Assembly (NCBI GenBank): GCA_019973155.2
Contig: BPQB01000034.1
Coordinates: forward strand, 276,679-340,678
DNA: 64,000 nt
Source: Phanerochaete sordida
Lineage: Eukaryota; Basidiomycota; Agaricomycetes; Polyporales; Phanerochaetaceae
Direction of reading: 5' to 3'
Below are positions 49,433 to 61,493 of this stretch, one piece after another. Every line of letters starts with the position of its first letter. The stretch's first letter is position 1. The notes below the pieces were generated by a model. The model was not told the origin of the DNA. It did not search any database and saw only the letters and a list, made by a program, of their open reading frames with translations. A program made the translations under genes and the position numbers.

Positions 49433-52400
49433 TCATGTATTCTTCGCCGCAAGGCGAGAAGATCTCCTCGCAGGAGCCTCTTGGACTGGCTTGGCCTTCC
49501 GGGAGGCAGCGGCCTTCGCTTTGGCCGCCGCAGGCTTCTTGGGCGCCGGCGTGGGGGCGTTCTCCACGACCCTGCGTTTCCTGGTCGTCTTCGCACCAGG
49601 CTGCACCTCTTCCGGGTCCACAGTCTCCCCCGCGCGTTTGCGCTTGCCCGTGGCGGCCGGGAGCGGCGCTTCCTCAATATCGGCAGCCAGACGGGCAGAC
49701 CTCCGTGTTGCACCAGGGCCTGCTGTCTTCGCGGCCTTGGGGGCCTTCGCAGCGGCAGTAGATGCTTTCACGGAAGCCTTGGAAGCCGCCTTCTTCGCAG
49801 GAGCAGCTTTCGCGAGTGCCTTGGGTGCCGCTTTCTTCGTAGGAGCGGAGGCCTTCGCTGCGCCGGCCTTGCGTTTGCGGGAGCCCTCTGCCTTTGGCAT
49901 GGCAGCGGCCTTCCGCGCGACTTTCGCCTGCATAGCAGCCTTAGCCTTGCGAGGGGGCGAGTCGACCTTGGCTGTCGCAGCCTTCTTCACCTCTGGCGTC
50001 GCTGGTTTCCGCAAGACCTTCGTTAGCCGCGAACGCGAGGGCCGGCTGGGGCTGGCCCTCCCGTCGCCGCCGTGGTCCTCGTCCTCAGACTCTTCCGCGG
50101 TAGATCTGAGTCGCGAAGAGCCCACCGACCCACTCTCGACTGACCCGAGCTTGTTCTTCAGGGATGCCTGTAGGGGACGGGCCAGGGAGACGCCGCTGAA
50201 AGCCTTCCGTCGCGTGGACGTCGTCATCGGCAGGTTGGTGCACTGGTCGAAGAGGCAGTCGTCCTTGTAGTCGGCGAGGTCTACAGTAGGCTGGCCGTTC
50301 TCGTCGCAGAATGCCAGACGCAGGACCTCTTTCAGGGCGTCGTGTGTGTCGAGCGGGCGCGTCCCGTTTCCTGTACTTGAGGAGCCGTACGAGCTGGAAG
50401 AACAGATTGAGCGCGGGGTCATGCCCATCGCATCCTCGTCGTAGATGGGTACGTGGGACGGGCTCTTCTGCCTGCCCATACCTGTCTCGCGTTCCAGCCG
50501 TGTGGGCACAGTGGTCTTTGAGACCGCAGCAAATCTCTCGAGGGCGATCCGGTCAATTCGTTTGTAATGCCGGTGCAGCAGAGCGTACGCCTTCTGCAGG
50601 ACGCGCTCAAGAGGCGTCGGGACATCGTCTGGCCGCTCAAACTCGATGGGCACCTCTGCGGCTCGGATGGCGAGGTCCTTCACGAAGCCGCCGGAGTACA
50701 TTCCATTCGTGTTGCGATCGGCCCTGAGGAATACATCATAGAAGCGGTCCGCGAGGTCTTCGTTCAGTGCGTTCGCTACCTTCTGCTCCTCGATAGACGA
50801 GTTCTTCGACGCGGCCGAGGAGAGCTTGTGGAAGTGGAACCGCATCGCCATGTAGAGAATGACGTACACGAAAGACTCGATGTCATCTGCCACCTCTGCA
50901 GGCTTGAATGGGTACCGGAGGGACAGCGCGGACTTAAACGGCCAAGTGCCCTTCGAGCAAACATGTCAGACGCGACATACCTCCCGTATCATGAGGTCAC
51001 CTACGGATAATCCGGCGGGCTCGACAGCAGCCGCACCGCTGTAGAGGTCCTCGGCATACTTCGCGAGGTCCCAATCGTTCAGGAACGCCTTTCCAGTCTC
51101 GTCGTCGATGAGAATGTTCCCTGGGCTAACGTCGTGATGCAGTACTTGAGCATCTTCCCAAGCTGCTGTGTGGCCTAGGGACAATCGTTGAGCTTGGACG
51201 ACAGCGGCCCCAAATAAATACTGCTACGTACCAAGATACGCGTGTCGCACGAACTTGATCAGCTCATAAGAACCACGATATGTTTCCAAAGGCCGGCCGA
51301 CCTCCTTCGTAATGAGGCGAGTGTGCACACGCTCAACCGCTCGAGTGAAGCGATCAAGGTGGCCCATGTACTTCTGAGACAGCGTCCGCTGATCGTCGAT
51401 ATCACCGCCTGCGATAGGGGTGACGATGTACTGGAGGGATTGGTGCTGTAGCCGGCTGTGGAGACGTCTATACACGTCCAATTCCGGGCGCCGTGTTATT
51501 GCCCGCCACTGGTCCTTCAGGAAGACGAAGCGCTTCGTCTCCAGTTCAAATGCGACGTAGCCTTTGGTGCAACGGCCGGTAGGCGATGCGCGAGTCGTGA
51601 GGGGTTTGCCAATGAAGTACCTCCGCTGTTCAGCAGGGAGTCGCTCCCCCGCGTCGTCGACTCCCTCTATCTGGGACGAGTTTTCGACGGATATCACAGG
51701 GCATGTAACCTGTATTTGATAATCAGTCGGTAAGCATACGCTGAGATGAGCGTTCTCACCTCATAGATAGGGTACATCGATTCATCTTGCGCCAGAAAGT
51801 CGTGATAGTACTTGTCCAGATGGGCCTTGTGCTTGGGTCGACACGCGCGAAGATCCCGAAGGCTAGCAGGCGACGCCAGTTTCACAGTGGGGTCGAAGCC
51901 CTGGTCCTTCGGCGAGAGATTGAGCAGGCGGTACACGATGTTCCGGAAGAGGTCGAACTGCGAGTGCAGGTCAATCGGCGTCGAGACGAGGCAGCCCGCG
52001 CGGTCGAATCGGAAGAAGCGGGCGGCAGGACCGGAGATGTAGAGGGAGTAGACGTGGGTGCGCGGCTGCCGTTGGAACTGTTCGGCGGCGTAGGTCAGGA
52101 ACTGAGCGCGCGCCGTACGGCCTTCGGGGGTATTCCGGAGGAGGGGGATGCACACCCGCCCGTTCTTATCGGGATATGCAACGTTGAAGCCATAGCCAGA
52201 GTCTTCATCATTGCACTTGACTTCGATCGCAATGATCATCCAAGCCCAGGCGCACCTCGCTACGTCCGGATTGTCTTTCGCGACCTCACGAAGGATTGCC
52301 TTCGTAGCTTCGCGTATACCCTCTGGGTAGTAGGCTAGGCCGGGTCCAATGTCGAGCTCCTTCGTTTCGCAGTGTGTACCCGTGATCTTGAATTTACCTT

Positions 52401-52739
52401 TGCCTTTCGAAACCACAGAGAAGGAATTGAAGACCTCGCACTGTATACGTGATGAGCAATGAGACCATTTCGTTTGGGAGGTGAACTGGGCACGTTTACC
52501 AATGGAGTGTACCGAACATCTTCTGCTTCGGATCCCAGCTGAGAGAAGTCAATCGTGTGGAAGCCCTTGACTTTTCCAACGTCATCTTCGCTCATGTCCG
52601 GTCCAGGAAGAAGGCCCTTGAAGTCCTCCGCGGGAATCTCCACTGTGACTGGATCAATCTCAGCCAGGATTTCCTCGTTACGATCCTCAACATCGTAGAC
52701 AGGATCGTCCCTGTATAGCGCATCGTACTCGGCGAACAT
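49433..52739 (-). CDS. FunK1-type protein kinase with histone H1-like tail, copy A
   Basis: Fungal-specific kinase-like protein (FunK1 family). Five exons (52739-52500, 52440-51760, 51709-51232, 51174-50981, 50950-49433) give 1036 residues. Residues 1-300 form the N-terminal FunK1 region (GLAYYPEGIREATKAIL, ARCAWAWMIIAIEVKC). The kinase part has RPLTTRASPTGRCTKGYVAFEL-like sequence, FVFLKDQWR with the likely ATP-site Lys, the catalytic loop VLHHDVSPGNILID and a DWDLAKY in place of DFG, then GTWPFKSALSL and DDIESFVYVILYMAM. The last 180 residues are Lys/Ala/Pro-rich, ending RRSARLAADI...ARRSSRLAAKNT. The start at 52739 aligns with an internal Met (MAAEYDAL) of copy B, because the sequence upstream is broken. 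Confidence 0.88.
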
Positions 52740-53083
52740 CTTCCTCCTCCTCGGCGGGCACTTCTGTCCGCGCAGGTTTAGGTATGGGTCCAGGAAGAGG
52801 ACTCGTTAATCGCGCCTTGCTCCTGCCTTTGTCGCCTGTGGATACAAGGTTTTGCGGGACACAGTCGAGAGCGCTGCCTTATGGATCGGACTCGAGCTCT
52901 GTGGGAGGAGTCTCTGTAGGAAGGATCGCTAGAAGCGAATCTGCCGGAGACAAGGAGTTGTTCCTCGAAAAATATACGCTAGCGAGCTTATCGTCGTCCG
53001 AGGCGTAATCTTGAAGTTCTTTGGGATCACCTGGGTCGTGAGGGAAATCCGTGCCAGCCCCTCGACTATAAGTGAGTGGCCAT
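52740..53083 (-). pseudogene. Decayed 5' coding segment of FunK1 copy A
   Basis: Aligned with the first 130 codons of copy B. The equivalent start at 53083 (MATH) runs into a TAG after five codons, and the copy-B frame resumes as DFPHDPGD only after a frame change. It then stays open through TPPTELESDP and stops at a TAA at 52879-52881 where copy B has Glu. Two lesions mean the copy-B N-terminus cannot be made from copy A, which must start at 52739. Confidence 0.7.
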
Positions 53084-53792
53084 AGTGGTAGAACTTGAAA
53101 GTTGGGACCATACCTCTGCGTGCGCGCGAATCTTACGGGTCACGAAAGTGCGAGAGTGAGCCACACCCCCAGAATAAATGGGTAGGCCGCGCGTTCTAAA
53201 AAGAAATCGCGGCTTTGACCGTTACTGAGGCGGAGTGGCCAAGGCGAATGTCATAGCACTGGAAGTAAGCTGAAACTTCGATAGACTCATGGACTTCCTC
53301 TATCAACCACGTCTAAGCGTTAGAGTTACTTTGATCAAGTAGAGTAAATGGTTCAGAGCGAAAGGCACGTGGTCAAGATATGCTGGCCGACGACGAGGGG
53401 ACCGAGAGTTAACTGAGAGTTTGAGACGAGCGCATTGTTGAGTTGTCCGGCACACCCGGAGACTGCCGCGCAGACAGTAGCGCCCGCGAATATCTGCCCA
53501 GAATTTCTCAGTATTTTACGCAGCAGTCGCACAAGAGCCTTCGCATGTCACAAGCTGCGCTTGGAGATCACGACGACACCATGGAGCCTCAAGGTGTCAA
53601 AATATCGTCTCTTCGAACTCATCAGCTTATACACACGCTTGCGCTTGCCTGCTGAGTGGCGGTTGGACTTAGTTAGAGGCGAGTCCTCGTCTGCGACGTC
53701 CTGCACACTTCGCGAGAACAGAGATGATCTATACTTTTGCAGGTGTATACGTCCTACTCTAAGGAATAGTCAAGAAAGACGTTGGAGCGCAT

Positions 53793-56700
53793 TGACTACA
53801 GACAGCCGCGCGCGTTAAGGCTCACGCATTCTTCGCAGCAAGGCGAGACGACCTCCTTGCAGGAGCCTCTTGTACCGGCTTGACCTTCCGGGAGACAGCA
53901 GCCTTCGTCTTGGCCGCCGCAGGTTCCTTGGGCGCTGGAGCCGGCGCGTCCTCCACGACCTTGCGTTTCCTGGTCGTCTTCGCAGCAGGCTGCGTCTCTT
54001 CGGGGTCCACAGCCTTCTCCGCACGCTTGCGCTTGCCCGTGACAGCCGGGAGCGGCGCATCCTCCGTCTCGGCAGCTAGGCGTGTAGACCGGCGCGTTGC
54101 ACCTGTGCCTGCTGTCTTCGCGGCCTTGGGAGCCTTCGCGGTGGCAGCAACAGCCTTAGCGGGGGCTTTTGCAGCCGTCTTCTTCGCTGAGCCAGCTTTC
54201 ACGGAGGCTTTGGGGGCCGCCTTCTTCGCAGGAGCCCGGTCCTTTGCCGCGCCGGCCTTGCGCTTGCGCGAACCCTCTGCCTTCGGCATAGCAGCGGCCT
54301 TCCGCGCGACCGTCGCCTGCATGGCCGCCTTGGCCTTGCGCGGGGGCGAGTCGAGCTTGGCGGTGGCCGCCTTCTTCGCCCGTGCCTTGCCCTTTGCGGC
54401 CCCCGCCGCGCGCGCGGCCTTTGTCCGCTGCGGCTGCGGCGAGGGGCTCGGGCTGGCGCGCCCGTCTTGCGCCTCGTCCGCCTCGTCGGGAGCCTCGGCG
54501 ACAGAGGCAAGGCTTGGCGACTGCGCGGCCTCGAGGGCCTTCCGCTTCTTGCTGGCGCTGCTCAGAGACTCCGCGATGACGCGCGCGAGGACGACGCCGG
54601 TGAAGTTCTTCCGGCGCGTGGAGGTCATCACGGGCTGGTTCGTGCACTGGTCGTAGAGCCGGTCGTTCTGGTAGATGGTGACGTCCATCGGGTTGCCGTC
54701 GTCGTCTTCGAATGCGGTAATCAAGATTTCGAGCATAGGGTTGTGCGTATCGAGAGGCCTCCCTTCGCTCACGCTGATGTCCGAGCCCGAGGATGAGCTC
54801 GACAGCGGCGTGCGCCTCCGACGATTGAGGCGGGGGTGGCCGCTGAAAGGGTTCTCGGCGTACTGCGGGACGTGACCCGAGTCCTCTTTCTCTGCCGCGA
54901 CGACCGCCTCCCTGACAAACCGGCTGGGGCCACCTAAATCCGGATCGGCGGAAAACCGCTCGAGCGCGTTCGAGTCAACTCGGCGGTAGTGGCGATGAAG
55001 CAACTGGTACATCCTCTTCAGGACGCGCGCGAGGGGCACGAGACGTTTAGATCCGTCCTCGTTGAGCGTGATGGGCACCCTGTTAGCCTGAATAGCGATG
55101 AGCTTCAGGTATCCCCCGACGTAGTAGCCGTTCGTGTGTTCCGCGTCGTGGAAGATCTCGTAGAAGCGGAACGCGAGGGCCTCGTTCTTCCCGTTTGCTG
55201 CGCGCTGCTGGGCAAGTGACGCGCCCTTGGGCGCCGAGGAGGAGAGCTCGTGGTAGTGGAACCGCATCGCCATGAACAGTATGATGTAGACGAAGGATTC
55301 GATATCGTCTGCGAGCTCTGCGGGCTTGAAGGGGTAGCGCAGCGCCAGCGCGGACTTGAACGGCCAGGTGCCCTACAAGCCAGTCAGCCTATGGGCACCA
55401 AGATTTGACATAGGACTACTCACGGACACGCCCGCCGGCTCCGAGGCAACGACGCCCTTCATGAGGTCTTCCCGGTACTTGGCCAAGTCCCAGTCGTTGA
55501 GGAACGCGACGCCAGTCTCGGTATTGATAAGAATGTTGCCCGGGCTGACATCGTGATGCAGCACGTCGGCCTCCTCCCAGGCGTACGCGTGAGCTGGACG
55601 TCCAGTAAGCTTGAGTTAGAGCCTCGTTCGCAAACGAAAATAAAGAGGGTTGCATACCTCCGAATGCTTGACTGACAAACTTGATGAGCTCGTAGGAACC
55701 ACGGTACGTGTCGAGCGGCCGGCCTATCTCTTTCGTCACGAGCCGCGTGTGGACACGCTCGACGGGCCGGACGCCGCTGTCGAAATGCGCCATGGACTCC
55801 TGCGACACTGTGCGATGTGCGTCGATGTCGCCGCCCGCGATGGGCGTGGCGAAGAACTCGAGCCCCTCGGCGTGCACGCGGCTGTGGAGGCGTCGGTAGA
55901 CGTCCAGCTCCGGCCGGCGCGATATCGCCCGCCACTGGTCCTTGAGGAACACGAAGCGTTTGGCGTCCGTGTCGAAGGCGATGTAGCCCCTTGTGCAGCG
56001 GCCGGTGGGCGACGAGCGGGTGGTGATAGGCTTGGCGATCAGGTACGTCCGTCGCTCTGCAGAGACGGGCTCTCCAGAGTCGTCGACGTGCACAATCTGA
56101 GGGGTATCGCCCATGGAGACGACTGGGCATGTGACCTGTAATGCATGGATGAGACTACAGACTGGGTGGGCATAGCTGTCGACGCACCTCGTACATCGGG
56201 TAGAGGAGTTTATCTGGGTTCAGATAATCCCGATAATACTTCTCCAGCGGCGAGTTGCGCTTCGGCCGGTGTGCGCGCAGGGTCCTGATGTTCTTGTCCG
56301 ATGCGAAGCAGGCGGTATCATCGAAGCCCTGTTGCTTGGGCGACAAGTTGAGCAGCCGGTACATGATGTCGAGAAAGAGCTTGAACTGGGTGCGAAGGTG
56401 GACCGGCGTGGAGACAACGCAGCCGGCACGGTCGAGGCGGAAGAAGCGGACGGCGGACGCAGACACATAGACGGAGTAGACGTGTGTGCGTTGCTGCCTC
56501 TGGAGGATCTCGTTCCCATACGTGGAGAACTGCGCACGCGATTTGCGGCCTTTGTCGGTGTCGCGGAGGAGCGGGACGCGCACTTGGCCTTCTGCGTCGG
56601 GCAGCGCGACAGTGAAACCATAGCCTGCTTCCTCTTCCTTGCATTTGACCTCGATGGCCAGAATCATGAAGGCCCAGGCGCATCGGGCCTTGTTGGGGTC

Positions 56701-57960
56701 CTCTCCCGTCATGTTCCGGAGAAACGCTAGAGTTGCGTCAGAGAGATTGTCCGGGTAGTACGCGAGGTCTGGACGGAAGTCGGTCGCGTTGGTCTCGATA
56801 TGGTTGGCGGTCACCCAGAATCGTCCGTTGCCAGCTGATACGTCCGCCAAGGAGTTGAAGATGTCACACTGCACATATGCTCAGTTAGCGATGTGCTGCG
56901 CTCGATGGGGACGTGAGACGTACTAGAGGGTCGTACCGAACATCTTCTGCCTTGCTCTGGAGCTTCGAAAAGTCAATCGTATCGAAAGTCAGTACTTTTT
57001 GTGCCTCGGATTCACCCAGGTCTTTCCCAGGAAGACTGTTTTTGAAGGCTTCCGCGGGGATTTCAATGGTGACAGGGTCGATCTCAGACAAGATCTTGTC
57101 GATGTGGTCATCGGCCTTGTGAACGGGATCGTCGTCGCAGAGCGCATCGTATTCTGCGGCCATCTTCTTCTTGGGAGGGGAGCACTTCTGCCCGTGCTGG
57201 ATGTGCTCAGGCAGCGGGAAAGGAGGAGGGGTGACGAAACGCGAGTGGCCCTTCCTTTTAATGAGAGATAGCTCTAGAACGTCGCGTCCGAGAACGGCCC
57301 CCTCTACAGGACAATTGGGAGCGCTGCGTTCCGGGTCCGACTCGAGCTCTGTGGGAGGAGTCTCTATAGGCGAGGCGGTCTTGGTGGACGGGGATGGGGG
57401 GCTGCTGGAGGAGGATTCGTCGTCGACAAGGAGCGACTCCTCGACAAAAGACTCGTCGGCGAGCCTGCCGTCGTCCGAGGCGTTATCCTCAGGCTCTTCG
57501 TGGTCGCCTGGGTCGTGGGGAAAATCTGTGGCCTCAGGTGAGTGAGTGGCCATGGTGGTAGAAACTGGGGACCATACCTCTGCGCGCGCGCGCGAGTTTT
57601 ATGGGTCACGAGAAGGGGCCACACCTGAGCACAAATAGGTGGGCTGCGTGTCCCAAAAAGGAATCGTGACTTTGCGGTTACCGCGGCGGAGTGGCCCAGG
57701 CGAATGTGGCGCTGAAACTACGAGACTTCAATCAAGGTGTGAGTTTACTGTGATAAGACGCGTGTTAATAGCCGACTTACCTATAGTAAGCTGGAGTAAG
57801 TGTTCCAGTGCAGAGGTGACTTGAGCTGGCCGACGACGAGGTGACTGAGACGCGTATTGTTCAATTGTCCAATCGTGGACCGCTCGGGGATTGCCGCGCA
57901 GAGAGCTGTAGCGCCGGCGAAGATCTGCCCCGAAACTCTGAACAGTTAACGCAACGGTCT
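53793..57960. repeat. Tandem duplication, unit 2 (FunK1 block)
   Basis: Second unit of the duplication described at 49402-53520, head-to-tail, offset by about 4.39 kb. It includes the complete copy B gene, its 3' flank, and about 400 bases of 5' flank. Confidence 0.8.
53822..57553 (-). CDS. FunK1-type protein kinase with histone H1-like tail, copy B
   Basis: Intact paralogue of copy A. Five exons (57553-56924, 56868-56188, 56135-55658, 55593-55424, 55372-53822) give 1169 residues with all junctions in phase. Residues 1-130 are acidic and Ser-rich (ESSSSSPPSPSTK), a segment lost from copy A. The FunK1 N-terminal region follows (AYYPDNLSDATLAFLRN, RCAWAFMILAIEVKC). The kinase core reads GRCTRGYIAFDTDAKRFVFLKDQWR, VLHHDVSPGNILINTETG and LNDWDLAKY. 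A region with RPLDTHNPMLEILITAFED comes next. The basic tail (about residues 960-1169) has repeated AKKAA/PKAS-type blocks, two RRSxRLAA motifs and the ending ARRSSRLAAKNA. A kinase role is inferred from the family; substrates are unknown. Confidence 0.9.
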
Positions 57961-59594
57961 CGCTGGCGGCTTCACGGGTCATTGACTGCACCAAGAGGTG
58001 AACAATGCTTTTGAAAGCGTAAGAGAGAGTTTCTTGTAGGTCTACAGCTTTATGCACATTCTTAGGCGATTCCTCCGTCGGAGCGGCTATAGCCAGCAGA
58101 CACAGAATTTCTCGTCACGTTCGTCTACCGCCGCTACTGCGAGTGCGTATCGCCTTTCAGAGCTCTAGGCGGTAAGGGGAGCAGCGGGAGCCTCTGATGA
58201 TTTGCAGCAGAAGGCGGCCTCTTCCGATTTGCGACGTGCGTCTGCGGCGCAATCGCTTCCCTGAACGCCAACTGTACCAGAGCAGAAAAGGCGCATGGAC
58301 CCCAGCGGAAATTAACGAGTAAGACTGCGGGAGCGGACACTGTGCTTCTCGGCCAGTACTCTGCCAGACGCTCCCAGTTTACCGTGGACCTGGGTGGGCT
58401 TGTGAGGATCCAGATCGTATGGATAAAATCGTAGAGTGCTCACAGCCCAGAGCCTCAGCCGCGTGGCGCTGTGGTGAGTGTTCATCCAGAACGTGGCAGA
58501 GGCACATGGCTCAGGCCGCTGGCCCTCGTCGCCCCTGCGCCACAAAGCATTCGGGATCCGCCGCAATCGGCAGCCTCGCTGGCGCTCAAAGCATCCGAAG
58601 GTCGACGACGCGAGTTCGAAGAGGAGGCGGGGCCATGTGCACGTGCCTGCGCTTGGGATAGTCTTGTGTAGCGAGAGTGTCGGAGACGACATCGCCCGAC
58701 AGCGTAAAGCCTCTGTCGTGTTTCCTCACCCCCGAGTGCGCGACGAGCGGGCCGTCGCGACTATCGTCGCTCTCCGGGCCCGTCACGAGGCGAGCCAATA
58801 TACCTGCAAGTCCGCGACGGCTCAGCGGGCCACGGCGCGGTTCGCGATTCGGACACGCAGCCCCGAGTCCCTGGATCGCGACAAGTCAACCACCCGCCCC
58901 AGATCCCCTGCCGCACGCACCGCGCACCCCGTTTCCGCCACACACGCCCGCAGCGAGAAGGGCGCGGTTTCTGGGACGCACGGCCGCAAAGAGCAGGTGC
59001 GCGCGCTGGAGCGATGGGCGATAAGCAGGGTGCACGCTTAGCCCCGGGCAGCAATTGGCTGCGCACGCGCGGTGGGCGGCGCGCGCGGGCGTGGCAGCGT
59101 GCGGCTAGATCTGGGGTTAGGACTTGTGCGGCGGGCGTGACGTGCCGCCGTGGCTCGGCAGCCCGACGCGCGCCGGACGTCCTCGCGCCGGCCCGGGCAG
59201 GGCGCGCTCGCCTGCCGTCGGGGGCCCGCGCGCGAGGAGGCGGCGGCGGCGCGGTGTGGCACGGCGGTGGAGGGTTTTTGCAAGCAGCCTGAATTTCCGT
59301 GCAATTTGGTGAAATTTCTGAAAATTTCTGGTGGATCGGGACGGAGCGCTTGGGCAGGACGGACGGCAGGGCGGGCGCCTGGGCAGTGGCGATGATGTCA
59401 GGGGGGAACGGTTGGCGTCGTCCGCCACCGACCCGAGATCGATTTTGGACAGAAAACCGAAGAGGCTTCGAAATCGCCACTTCACCGAGACGTATAAAGG
59501 CCCACGCACGACGCCATGCCGCCAACTTCAACTTTTCCCTGCCCCACCACGCTAGACTCCTCCTACCGTCCACATCCCCGCCAACACAGCCAAC
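57961..59594. other. Intergenic region between FunK1 copy B and dehydrogenase
   Basis: About 1.6 kb with no recognisable gene. Long frames near 58760-59300 exist on both strands because the sequence is very GC-rich. The last 200 bases are the dehydrogenase promoter. Confidence 0.45.
59493..59498 (+). promoter_or_regulatory. TATA box of the zinc dehydrogenase gene
   Basis: TATAAA lies 97-102 nt before the ATG at 59595, followed by a CT/CA-rich leader. It is a good positional match for a core promoter. Confidence 0.5.
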
Positions 59595-60802
59595 ATGCCC
59601 GAGGGTACCATGCGCGCGCTCTACTACACTGAGCCCTTCAAGTTCGACGTCCGCCAGGTCCCCATCCCCAAGTGCGGCGACGACGACGTCCTCCTCAAGG
59701 TCTCGTGCTGCGGTGTCTGCGGCACCGACGGCCACATCCACGAGGGCGAGTTCATCGCCAAGTTCCCGCTCATCCCTGGCCACGAAGCCATCGGCAAGGT
59801 CGTCGAGGTCGGCAAGAACGTCAAGGACTTCCAGCTCGGCGACCGCGTCGTCGCGGACGTCGGCATCTCGGTGCGTACAGCCCTTATCTCCGGCAGGGTC
59901 ATGTGTGCCTAACGTGCTTCCGTACAGTGCGGCGACTGCTTCTACTGCCGACGCGGCGAAGCCGTCCTCTGCGAAAACTTCCACGCGCGCGGCGTGACAC
60001 AGGACGGTGGCTTTGCAGAGTACATCGTATAGTGCGTGTCCAGTGATCCCGTGCGCTTTGGCCGTCTGCTGACCGCGCACGCGCACACAGCAACCAGAAC
60101 AAGTGCTACAAGATCCACAACCTCACCGACGAGGAGTCCACGCTCCTCGAGCCCGCGGCGTGCGCCATCCACGGCCTCGACAAGCTGAACCCCCCGGTTG
60201 GCATCGAGGTGCTGCTGCTCGGCGCAGGCCCGACGGGCCTCATCCTCGCGCAGCTGCTCAAGCAGAACGGCGCGCACCGCGTCGTCATCGCCGCGAACAA
60301 GGGCATCAAGATGGACATCGCGAAGCAGCTCGAGGCGGGCGACGAGTACATCGAGCTCGACAGGCAGAACCCGGGCCCCCAGTGGGAGCAGCTCAAGAAG
60401 GACAACCCCTACGGCTTCGACGTCGTCGTAGAGGCGACCGGTGTCGAGAAGCTCGCGCAGGACTCCATCAACTACGTCCGCCGCGGCGGCACCCTCATGA
60501 TCTACGGTGTCTACGAGAACAAGGCCCAGGTGCACTGGCCGCCATCCAAGATCTTCGGCGACGAGATCAAGGTACGCTTTGAACCCTGCACGTCCCAGCT
60601 GGATCCTCGCTGACGCGCGCTTCCGCAGATCATCGGCTCGTTCTCGCAGGCGTTCTGCTTCCCGCGTGCCGTCGCCTACCTCGACAGCGGGAAGGTGAAG
60701 GTGAAGGGCATGGTCACCGACACCTTCAAGCTCGAGGACTACCAGCTCGCCCTCGACAAAATGAACAGCCGCGGCGCGGTGAAGATCGTCATCAAGCCTT
60801 GA
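59595..60802 (+). CDS. Zinc-dependent medium-chain alcohol/polyol dehydrogenase (D-arabinitol dehydrogenase-like)
   Basis: Oxidises an alcohol or polyol with NAD(P). Four exons (59595-59870, 59928-60031, 60091-60571, 60629-60802) give 344 residues. Catalytic zinc ligands are visible in [16 protein letters not shown] and in [15 protein letters not shown]. The structural zinc lobe has four Cys in [15 protein letters not shown]. The Rossmann motif is [22 protein letters not shown], and [19 protein letters not shown] follows. The protein ends [25 protein letters not shown]. The overall pattern resembles fungal D-arabinitol dehydrogenases and sorbitol-type enzymes; the exact substrate cannot be read from sequence. 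Confidence 0.93.
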
Positions 60803-61493
60803 AGGCTGTCTTCATGAAGTTTCAGGAGAAAAAGTCACGACCGGATTGTATTCTTTTTCGCTCTCGCATTTGTACCACCATAGAGCCGCAACTGTTTCCC
60901 CGTCGCCTGCAGCATAGTTGTAATTTATAATTCGCCTTTTCCCTCTCTTTTCTTACCAAATTTCGTGTGCGACGACGTCACTGGAGACGCGCCGCCCCAT
61001 GTCCTGTCCGCGCCCCGTACGTCTGAGTCTGACACCGGCTGAGCCCGTCTGTGGCGCGACATGGCACAGCTCGCGGTAGCTTCTCGGGGCCCGGAGGAAA
61101 GAGCTCCATGCAGGTCATCCTCGACGTACCGCAGTGCTGGCGGGTCAACGTCATGCCGGTCATAAGCCGGACGCTTTGTGGCGTACGCTCTTCCCGGCGA
61201 TAGCAGCGCCGAGGCGTGCCCGAGGAGGAATTGAGCTGCGTGCGGCGTGGAGACAGCGTCTGACGCGTCAATTTGGACTGGGCGACGACGAATGAGAAAT
61301 ACGCGCGTTGCTGGTTTCATGCGGTCGAGGGGGCGCCCGGACCCCGGAGACTACCCAGCGTCGGTCTGACGAAGGCAACCATGAAATGTGGAAGTAATAT
61401 ACAGCAATGAACGTACAAAGCCAGAAAATCCTCGAAAGCACGCACAAATCACTCTCAAAACATCCAAAACATCCAAAACACCCAAACACCCGC

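Larger units (their letters stand above)
49402..53520. repeat. Tandem duplication, unit 1 (FunK1 block)
   Basis: Unit of about 4.1 kb similar to unit 2 at 53793-57960 in the same orientation. Similarity starts before the coding region (GACTACAGACA at both 3' flanks), runs through all five exons with intron positions kept, and continues about 400 bases into the 5' flank (for example GGCGGAGTGGCC and TGCCGCGCAGA blocks). Copies are well diverged in sequence, so the duplication is not recent. Confidence 0.8.

Noticed and set aside
48842..50026. 394-codon plus-strand frame
   Set aside because: It overlaps the Swc5 start and the basic tail of FunK1 copy A on the other strand. The apparent length comes from the repetitive tail codons read backwards.
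58761..60086. 441-codon open frame on the minus strand
   Set aside because: It is antisense to the first exons of the zinc dehydrogenase and to very GC-rich intergenic DNA. No domain or codon bias supports it.
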